Assembly (NCBI GenBank): GCA_937901435.1
Contig: CALGTJ010000421.1
Location: 1 to 5,492 of the forward strand
From: an uncultured Rhodobacter sp.
GTDB taxonomy: Bacteria > Pseudomonadota > Alphaproteobacteria > Rhodobacterales > Rhodobacteraceae
Length of the DNA stretch: 5,492 nucleotides
Reading direction: 5' to 3'
Shown: piece by piece, positions 1-5,492 of the stretch
How positions within the stretch are numbered: the first letter of the stretch is position 1
Layout: each line of letters begins with the position of its first letter
Notes under the pieces: generated by a model
What the model was told of the DNA's origin: nothing
Seen by the model: only the letters and a program-made list of their open reading frames with translations
Database searches by the model: none
Position numbers and translations under genes: made by a program

Positions 1-2297
1 ATAAGACGGTTTACGTTGTTGCGCTGATTTTTGTCGCCATGGGGGTGATTAACAGCATGCCAGTTATTCCGGGGTGGGACCAGATGTGGCAAAGTCTCAC
101 TGGGATTGAAAACCTCAAGACCCGCAAGTTTTCAACGGAATGGTTTTACCCGATCGTTTTTTTTGTGATGATGCTAATTGTGGCGCTCAAAAATTCTATG
201 TGGCGGGAATGGCAGGGCACATCCCGTGCTTGGTTTGGCGGGTTGATGGACGCAGCGCTGGTGCTTGCCGCTGCGGCCATTTCCATTACCTATCTGATCG
301 AGATTGACAGTGTTTGCCTGATTGATGCGCTAAATGGTGACCGCGCGCGCATTATGGCGCAAACGTTAAAGGCTGAAACTGAGTTTGCCGAATTTATGGG
401 ATTGCCCGCGCCAGACACGGTCGACGACCCTAAATGTGTCTCGACGACCGGTGTTTGGCTGGTGGCCATCATGGGGATCTCGATACTAATATTTTTGGGT
501 TATAACATTAAAGTCTGGGGTTTGCCACTGGTTGCTGTTTCGATCGCCGTAGCACTTTATACCATCGGCACTGTGATGGTTTGGTATTTCTACGGCCCCG
601 ACGACGTCAATAAATATTTTGTGACGAAAATGGGTGGTGAGCCGCGCACATTCTTGGATGGAATTCCAAACGTACATGACGCCTTGGTCAATACCGCCTC
701 GGGCATGTTGGGGCGGTTCATGAATGTCATCATGAACATGGTCTTTCCTTATATTATCCTAGGCGCGCTGTTCGGGAAGTCAGCGGGCGGGCAAACCTTG
801 ATCAGGCTGGCCTTTCGCTGGACACGTCGCCTACGTGGTGGCCCTGCGCACGCCGCCATTGTCAGTTCGGCCATGTTCGGCACGATTACGGGCGGACCCG
901 TGGTCAACGTCTTGTCGACAGGTGTTCTGACTATCCCGATGATGGTCAGGCGTGGTTTCTCCAAAGTCTTTGCCGGTGGCATGGAGGCTGCGGCATCGTC
1001 TGGCGGTTCGATCATGCCGCCTGTGATGGGCGTCGCCGCCTTTATTCTGGCGGCGATGACAGCCGTGCCATATCGCGACATCATCATCGCAGCGATCCTG
1101 CCTGCAATTGCTTATTTTGTCTGCCTATTTCTCAGCGCTAGTTTTCAGTCGTGTAAACAGGGTATCACGGCCGTTGGTGATTTGACCGAAGACATGCTGA
1201 TAACCAAAGAAGACATCCTTCATCTTTGTCAAATATTCCTTCCCATTTTGTTGATCCTGTTCTTGCTTTTGACCCCAAAAGACGAGGTTGGTTGTGGTCC
1301 AATTGGCTGGATGTTGGGGGCAGAAGTCATGATGAATGGTGATCGCTGCATTGCAACATCGCTGCCGTGGGTATTACAGATATTTCAGAATGCAGCCGGG
1401 GATGCGGGTGCCACAGGATGGTGGGCTGCAGCATTGGTGTTGGTGCTACTATTTTTGGACAGAGCATTTCGGGCCAAACCGCGGATGCTGCTTGATGCCC
1501 TTGCTGAAGCAGGAATCACGATCTCGACACTTTATCTGATGTTGCTAGCTGTCACTGTGATCGACGTTTGTTTGAATTTCACAGGGCTTTCCAAATTCGT
1601 GGCAATCGACGTTCTGAAACTACTTTTGTCGTTGAATCTAGGAGATGGCGGATCCGTTCTAGTTCAATTCATTGCCCTTGTTATTACAATGCTTCTAGCC
1701 ATTCTTCTCGGGATGGGAATGCCAGCTGTCCCTGCATATTTGAACGTGGCGCTGCTTATGGGGCCGTTGTTGATCGGATTGGGCATTGCGACATTCACGG
1801 CACATATGTTCATTTTCTATTTCGCCATCGCGTCGGCGATCACACCACCTGTCGCAATGGCCGCGTTCGCGGCATCGACCATCACTAAAGCGGACCCAAT
1901 GGCAACAGGATTCAGCGCCATGCGATCAGGAATCGTCATGTTTGCTATTCCCTTTATCTTTGCCTTCTACCCAGAAATGCTACTGATTGATCAGGCACTG
2001 ATTGACCCCGCAAGCCCCACCGGTGCACCTTTGGCGGGCTATGAAAACGGTGTCTCGTTCGGGTCGCTAGTGTGGCTTATTGCGCGGCTGATGCTGGCGC
2101 TTTATCTCGTTGCAAGTGCGCTGGCTGGATTTGATGCAGCACGTTTGTCTTTCCTATGGATTTTGATCCGCCTTGGCGCAGCGGTTGCGATCCTTATGCG
2201 ACCTGAAATGGTCCAATTTGGCGCATTGGCATTCACAGCCGTACTGTTGGTGTGGCATCATATGGGTGCGCGCCAGCAGCAAAAGGCAGCATCCTAA
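1..2297 (+). CDS. TRAP transporter fused permease (DctQM, 4TM-12TM type), 5'-partial
   Basis: Inner-membrane permease of a tripartite ATP-independent periplasmic transporter, with small (DctQ-like) and large (DctM-like) subunits fused in one chain. Such permeases take a solute from a periplasmic receptor and import it with an ion gradient. The frame has no stop back to base 3, and the residues before the first ATG (39) read as a hydrophobic helix (TVYVVALIFVAMGVI), so the true start lies upstream. Numbering from ATG 39 gives 752 residues. Helices near 35-50, 70-88, 138-156 and 160-182 complete the Q-like part. The M-like part from about 225 carries the family hallmark: SSAMFGTITGGPVVN (276-290), a TIPMM segment (298-302), then EAAASSGGSIMPPVMG (316-331). 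A second conserved half has GMGMPAVPAY (558-567) and ITPPVAMAAF (601-610). Two or three further helices close the C-terminus. Fused permeases usually pair with TAXI-type receptors; none is visible here. The substrate is unknown. Confidence 0.95.
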   Translation, partial: KTVYVVALIFVAMGVINSMPVIPGWDQMWQSLTGIENLKTRKFSTEWFYPIVFFVMMLIVALKNSMWREWQGTSRAWFGGLMDAALVLAAAAISITYLIEIDSVCLIDALNGDRARIMAQTLKAETEFAEFMGLPAPDTVDDPKCVSTTGVWLVAIMGISILIFLGYNIKVWGLPLVAVSIAVALYTIGTVMVWYFYGPDDVNKYFVTKMGGEPRTFLDGIPNVHDALVNTASGMLGRFMNVIMNMVFPYIILGALFGKSAGGQTLIRLAFRWTRRLRGGPAHAAIVSSAMFGTITGGPVVNVLSTGVLTIPMMVRRGFSKVFAGGMEAAASSGGSIMPPVMGVAAFILAAMTAVPYRDIIIAAILPAIAYFVCLFLSASFQSCKQGITAVGDLTEDMLITKEDILHLCQIFLPILLILFLLLTPKDEVGCGPIGWMLGAEVMMNGDRCIATSLPWVLQIFQNAAGDAGATGWWAAALVLVLLFLDRAFRAKPRMLLDALAEAGITISTLYLMLLAVTVIDVCLNFTGLSKFVAIDVLKLLLSLNLGDGGSVLVQFIALVITMLLAILLGMGMPAVPAYLNVALLMGPLLIGLGIATFTAHMFIFYFAIASAITPPVAMAAFAASTITKADPMATGFSAMRSGIVMFAIPFIFAFYPEMLLIDQALIDPASPTGAPLAGYENGVSFGSLVWLIARLMLALYLVASALAGFDAARLSFLWILIRLGAAVAILMRPEMVQFGALAFTAVLLVWHHMGARQQQKAAS

Positions 2298-2318
2298 CCA
2301 ATGGTAACACTCTGATGT

Positions 2319-2323
2319 AAAGG
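2319..2323 (+). promoter_or_regulatory. Weak ribosome binding site of the sulfatase gene
   Basis: AAAGG ends 12 bases before the ATG at 2336, which is a poor match and rather far away. No better purine-rich core exists between the permease stop (2295-2297) and the ATG. Because an in-frame stop at 2318-2320 excludes an upstream extension, the start stands despite the weak signal. Translation may depend partly on ribosomes arriving from the permease gene; that is inference. Confidence 0.4.
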
Positions 2324-2335
2324 CGACATAGACCT

Positions 2336-3898
2336 ATGACAAAGCGTCCAAATTTTCTGTTCATCATCACTGACCAGCAACGGGCGGATTGGTTGGGCTG
2401 TTACGGCCACCCCGTGTTGAAAACGCCAAACATCGACTCGATCGCGGCGCGCGGCACAGTGTTTGAGAATTTCCACGTGGCGTCACCGGTTTGTATGCCA
2501 AACCGCGCATCGCTTTTGACGGGGCGCTATCCCAGCCTGCATGGGCTTCGTTATAACGGATGTACCTTGCCAACAAACACCAACACTTTCGTCAATGTTC
2601 TGGCCGACGCGGGCTATCACACGGCGGCCATCGGCAAGAGCCATCTACAGCCCTTTACCGCCATGGCCCCCATGGGCAAAACCGCTGAGGAGATCGGCGA
2701 GATGCCAGAGGCGTGGCAGGTCGAACGTGTCAAAGACTATGAGGAAGAGCCCGCTAATTATCAGGGCGCCACGCGATATGACATCAAATTACCCTATTAC
2801 GGCTATCAACATGTTGACATGGTGACCTCGCATGGGGATCAATGTGGCGGGCATTATGGCCAATGGTTCAAAGAGAATGCGCCTGATTGGAAGGCCTTAC
2901 ATGACCCCGAAAACCAGCTGGCGCACGACTATTCCTGCCCGCAAGCTTACCGCACTCCGATCCCCGAGGACTTGTATCCAACAGCCTACATTCGCGATCG
3001 TGCGATTGATTATATCACGTCGTGCGCCGATGAGAATGCGCCGTTCTTTACCTTCGTTAGTTTTCCCGATCCGCATCACCCGTTCAATCCACCCGGCAAA
3101 TATTGGGACATGTACAACCCCAACGATTTCGAGGTGTCACTGCCTTATGACGCCCACAAAAACCCAACGCCACCTATGCAGTGGCTACATAAAAACTGGA
3201 AAGGCGACGGGGGGCAAACGACGCCGCAAACCGCGATGATGCTGGACGATCAGCAGATCAAAGAGGCTATGGCGCTAACCGCGGGCATGATGGCGTTCAT
3301 TGATGACGCGGTGGGTGACATTATCGCGGCACTCGAGGCTTCGGGGCAATTAGACAACACGGTCATCTGTTACAATGCTGATCATGGAGATTATATGGGT
3401 GATTACAATATGTTGCTTAAAGGTGCGTTACCTTTTCGAAGTATCACGCGGGTGCCGTTTATCTGGTCGGATCCTGATGCACGGCGCCAGACCCGCTCTG
3501 ACGCATTGTGTTCGACCGTTGATCTGGCCGCGACCATTCTTGACCGTGCGGGGCTTAAGCCGTTCAATGGAAATCAGGGTCAAAGCTTTCTACCCGCTAT
3601 TAAAGCACAAGACGGGCTGCGCCATGAAGCCTTGATCGAGTACAACGATGGCGGCAAGCGTTTGGGGTTTGAAGAACCTGCGCGGGTTCGATCTTTGGTG
3701 ACGGCTGAGTGGAGGCTAACAATTTATCGAGATCAGGATTGGGGAGAGCTTTATGATTTGAAAGCTGATCCCAACGAAACGGACAATCTGTGGGACACGG
3801 CCGATCATCAAGACACACGGGCGCATCTGACCAACCGTCTTGCACATCACCTTATCGCGCAGATGGATGAAAGCCCCTGTGCGGATCGTCTGGCCTAA
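2336..3898 (+). CDS. Sulfatase-superfamily hydrolase (type I, Cys/formylglycine), cytoplasmic
   Basis: Alkaline-phosphatase-fold hydrolase that cleaves sulfate esters, or possibly phosphonate/phosphate esters, by means of a formylglycine made from cysteine. Visible elements over 520 residues: N-terminal metal-binding strand FIITDQQRADW (D13, Q14); activation motif CMPNRASLLTGRYP with C53 as formylglycine precursor and R57; N74 in RYNG; GKSHL with K101 and H103; FPDPHHP with H247/H248; metal-site segment NADHGDYMGD with D349 and H350, followed by LLKG with K362; and the typical C-terminal ELYDLKADPNETDNLW (471-486). The order matches arylsulfatases, choline sulfatase and phosphonate monoester hydrolases, and the length is normal. 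There is no signal peptide, so it should act in the cytoplasm and need a formylglycine-generating enzyme encoded elsewhere. An in-frame stop at 2318-2320 makes ATG 2336 the first possible ATG. It lies 38 bases after the permease gene, which suggests co-transcription. The exact substrate cannot be told from sequence. Confidence 0.93.
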   Translation: MTKRPNFLFIITDQQRADWLGCYGHPVLKTPNIDSIAARGTVFENFHVASPVCMPNRASLLTGRYPSLHGLRYNGCTLPTNTNTFVNVLADAGYHTAAIGKSHLQPFTAMAPMGKTAEEIGEMPEAWQVERVKDYEEEPANYQGATRYDIKLPYYGYQHVDMVTSHGDQCGGHYGQWFKENAPDWKALHDPENQLAHDYSCPQAYRTPIPEDLYPTAYIRDRAIDYITSCADENAPFFTFVSFPDPHHPFNPPGKYWDMYNPNDFEVSLPYDAHKNPTPPMQWLHKNWKGDGGQTTPQTAMMLDDQQIKEAMALTAGMMAFIDDAVGDIIAALEASGQLDNTVICYNADHGDYMGDYNMLLKGALPFRSITRVPFIWSDPDARRQTRSDALCSTVDLAATILDRAGLKPFNGNQGQSFLPAIKAQDGLRHEALIEYNDGGKRLGFEEPARVRSLVTAEWRLTIYRDQDWGELYDLKADPNETDNLWDTADHQDTRAHLTNRLAHHLIAQMDESPCADRLA

Positions 3899-3920
3899 AG
3901 GGGTGGGAGAAAGTTTAGAT

Positions 3921-3935
3921 TTTAGGAGACCTAAA
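3921..3935 (+). repeat. Perfect 6-bp inverted repeat over the amidohydrolase ribosome binding site
   Basis: TTTAGG (3921-3926), a three-base spacer AGA, then CCTAAA (3930-3935). In RNA this could fold into a hairpin that pairs part of the AGGAG core and the A of the start codon. The stem has only two G-C pairs, so it would be weak. There is no following T-run, so it is not a terminator. It may be chance. Confidence 0.4.
3924..3928 (+). promoter_or_regulatory. Ribosome binding site of the amidohydrolase gene
   Basis: AGGAG six bases upstream of ATG 3935 is a near-ideal Shine-Dalgarno core and fixes the start, together with the TAA directly before the ATG in the same frame. The core lies inside a short inverted repeat (3921-3935), described separately. 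Confidence 0.8.
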
Positions 3936-5492
3936 TGCTGACCCCAGATGAAATTTGGTACGGAGCAGATATTTTGACGATGGATGCCTCGCGCCCCAAA
4001 GCGGAAGCGATAGCAATCAAAGACGGTCGGATACTGGCCGTTGGAGGCGATGCAGACGTGCTGAACCTTGCTGGACCGGGTACTAAATTAAACAACATGC
4101 ATGGCCGTTTCATGATGCCCGGTTTGGTGGAAAGCCATACACACGCGCTCTGGGGGGCATGTCGTGATCTGTTTGATGTTTATGTTGGTTATCAGGCGAG
4201 CCTCAATCAACTTCTTGAGGCTGTGGCGGCAAGAGCCAAGCAACTACCAGCGGGTGACGTAATCAATGGCGGCCCGTGGCGACATGAAATGCGAGAGATG
4301 ATGGGCCCAGAACCGCACAAGGTTTTGGATGCGATCTCGACAGAGCATCCAATTGTGTTGAATGACACAAGCCAGCATATTCTGTGGTGCAATTCGAAAG
4401 CGCTGGAAATGGGAGGGATTTCTAAAAACACCCCCGATATTCCCGGCGGTGTTACTGAGCGTACCGCAAGCGGAGAGCCCAATGGTATTCTGGCTGAAAC
4501 GGCTGGAACGACGGTGCGTAAATTGACGGCACGTAACGCAGATCAGATGTCCCAAGCGGCCAAGAGTTTTATACAATATTTCAACAGTATGGGCATCACT
4601 GCGTTCAAAGAGCCGATGGCGTATGAAGAAGATCTTCGGGCGTACTATGATGCGGACCAAGCCGGTGAATTGACCTTACATATGGCCGCTCATTTGGTGC
4701 GCCAAAGCCCGATGACCGACGGGGTCGTGCCATACGATCAGCTTGAAACCCTACGTGATACCTATGCGAGCAGCAACATTCGGACCAGTTTTGCTAAGTT
4801 ATTCATCGATGGTGTAGCACTCGGACATACGGCGTCCTTCATTGAACCCTACCTTGCGTCCAGCGGGTACGATGTCGGATCTCATGATCCTGATGCAACG
4901 CTGTTGATGGCGCCTGACGTTTTAAACGAAACGGTGACCGAACTGGATGCGCGTGGCTTTACGGTCAAAATGCATGCAGTTGGGGATAACGCAATCCGCA
5001 AAGCATTGGACGCCATCCAAGCGGCTCGTACGACAAACGGTGAGAGTGGTTTGCGACATGAAACGGCACATAATTCGTTCGTGTCCGACGCTGATCTGGG
5101 TCGGTTTAAATCCTTGAATACTATTGCGGAAATGTCGCCAAAGATGTGGTTTCCGAATGCGGCAACGCCGGTTCAATTGGCAGTTTTGGGCGAAGAGCGT
5201 TTACGGACGTCGCATCGCATCCGAGATCTTCTACGGGCTGGCGCAGAAATGACATATGCTTCAGATTGGCCAGCCTCTGCGCCGGATGCCAATCCTTGGA
5301 CCGGACTTTCTGGCATGATCACGCGCAAGAACAATGATCCTAAATATGAGGGTGAGTTCAATCCAGAGCAGGCAATTACTCTTGAGGAAGCACTTCCTTT
5401 GTTCACAACAAATGGCGCACGCTCCCTCAACATGGAATCCGAAACTGGAAGTCTGGCCATTGGGAAGTGGGCTGACTTTATTGTGTTAGAGA
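3935..5492 (+). CDS. Amidohydrolase family 3 protein (YtcJ-like), 3'-partial
   Basis: Metal-dependent hydrolase of the amidohydrolase superfamily, in the YtcJ/N-substituted formamide deformylase-like branch, which attacks amide, formamide or related C-N bonds. 519 residues are visible and the frame is open at the window end; family members are usually about 540-570 residues, so only the tail is missing. The N-terminal beta-sandwich part (DILTMD, then AIAIKDGRILAVG at 25-37) leads to MPGLVESHTH (61-70) with the HxH metal ligands H68 and H70. Further sites are GGPW (112-115), NGILAET (183-189), KLFIDGVALGHTA with K288, KMHAVGD with H347, RHETAH with H379 (position of the RHxIxH motif) and ASDWP with D444. 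GSLAIGKWADFIVLE is the usual C-terminal return to the beta-sandwich. There is no signal peptide. The start is firm: a TAA stop is immediately upstream in frame (3932-3934) and a good AGGAG lies six bases before the ATG. The physiological substrate is unknown; family names are weak guides. Confidence 0.93.
   Translation, partial: MLTPDEIWYGADILTMDASRPKAEAIAIKDGRILAVGGDADVLNLAGPGTKLNNMHGRFMMPGLVESHTHALWGACRDLFDVYVGYQASLNQLLEAVAARAKQLPAGDVINGGPWRHEMREMMGPEPHKVLDAISTEHPIVLNDTSQHILWCNSKALEMGGISKNTPDIPGGVTERTASGEPNGILAETAGTTVRKLTARNADQMSQAAKSFIQYFNSMGITAFKEPMAYEEDLRAYYDADQAGELTLHMAAHLVRQSPMTDGVVPYDQLETLRDTYASSNIRTSFAKLFIDGVALGHTASFIEPYLASSGYDVGSHDPDATLLMAPDVLNETVTELDARGFTVKMHAVGDNAIRKALDAIQAARTTNGESGLRHETAHNSFVSDADLGRFKSLNTIAEMSPKMWFPNAATPVQLAVLGEERLRTSHRIRDLLRAGAEMTYASDWPASAPDANPWTGLSGMITRKNNDPKYEGEFNPEQAITLEEALPLFTTNGARSLNMESETGSLAIGKWADFIVLE

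Noticed and set aside
749..1087. Open frame of 112 codons on the - strand inside the permease gene
   Set aside because: It lies opposite the most conserved block of the permease, its product has no recognisable domain and is low in complexity, and the + strand reading is certain.
2298..2335. Possible terminator or promoter between permease and sulfatase genes
   Set aside because: Only 38 bases, with no GC-rich hairpin plus T-run and no convincing -35/-10 pair. CCAATGG at 2298-2304 is near-palindromic but too short to mean anything.
2541..3239. Open frames of 94 and 135 codons on the + strand in another frame of the sulfatase gene
   Set aside because: Out-of-frame shadows: their residue make-up is unlike a real protein (rich in Arg, Pro, Thr) and the sulfatase frame carries all the catalytic motifs.
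3899..3934. Possible terminator between sulfatase and amidohydrolase genes
   Set aside because: The inverted repeat here is AT-rich, overlaps the ribosome binding site and is not followed by a T-run, so it does not look like a terminator.
4207..4660. Two overlapping open frames (91 and 138 codons) on the - strand inside the amidohydrolase gene
   Set aside because: They overlap each other and the well-supported + strand gene, and their products show no family features. The amidohydrolase motifs are on the + strand.
5173..5460. Open frame of 95 codons on the - strand near the right edge
   Set aside because: It is opposite the conserved ASDWP region and C-terminal part of the amidohydrolase, with no domain or neighbouring gene to support it.

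Overview
The window holds three genes on the + strand, packed head to tail with gaps of only 38 and 36 bases and no terminator-like hairpin between them. It reads as an internal piece of one operon. Both end genes run off the window: the first lacks its 5' end and the last its 3' end. Moderate GC content, the fused TRAP permease type and the general style of the proteins suggest an alphaproteobacterium, possibly marine and of the Roseobacter/Rhodobacterales kind. That is an inference from style; no taxonomic marker is present.

Layout: (1) positions 1-2297, a fused 4TM-12TM TRAP transporter permease (DctQM type), whose reading frame is open to the left edge, so it starts upstream. (2) 2336-3898, a complete 520-residue type I sulfatase-superfamily hydrolase with a Cys-type formylglycine motif (C53-M-P-N-R57) and no signal peptide. 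(3) 3935-5492, a metal-dependent amidohydrolase of the YtcJ-like amidohydrolase family 3, with 519 residues visible and probably a few tens missing at the C-terminus.

A plausible joint role is scavenging of a small organic anion. A periplasmic TRAP receptor, not in this window, would capture it and the fused permease would import it with a sodium or proton gradient. The cytoplasmic sulfatase-like enzyme would cleave a sulfate (or phosphonate/phosphate) ester, and the amidohydrolase would open an amide, formamide or similar bond. The families are clear from the sequence. The substrate, the order of steps and the joint function are inference. I see no RNA gene, CRISPR array, insertion sequence or other mobile element. 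The only small-scale structure that stood out is a perfect inverted repeat that encloses the ribosome binding site of the amidohydrolase gene.
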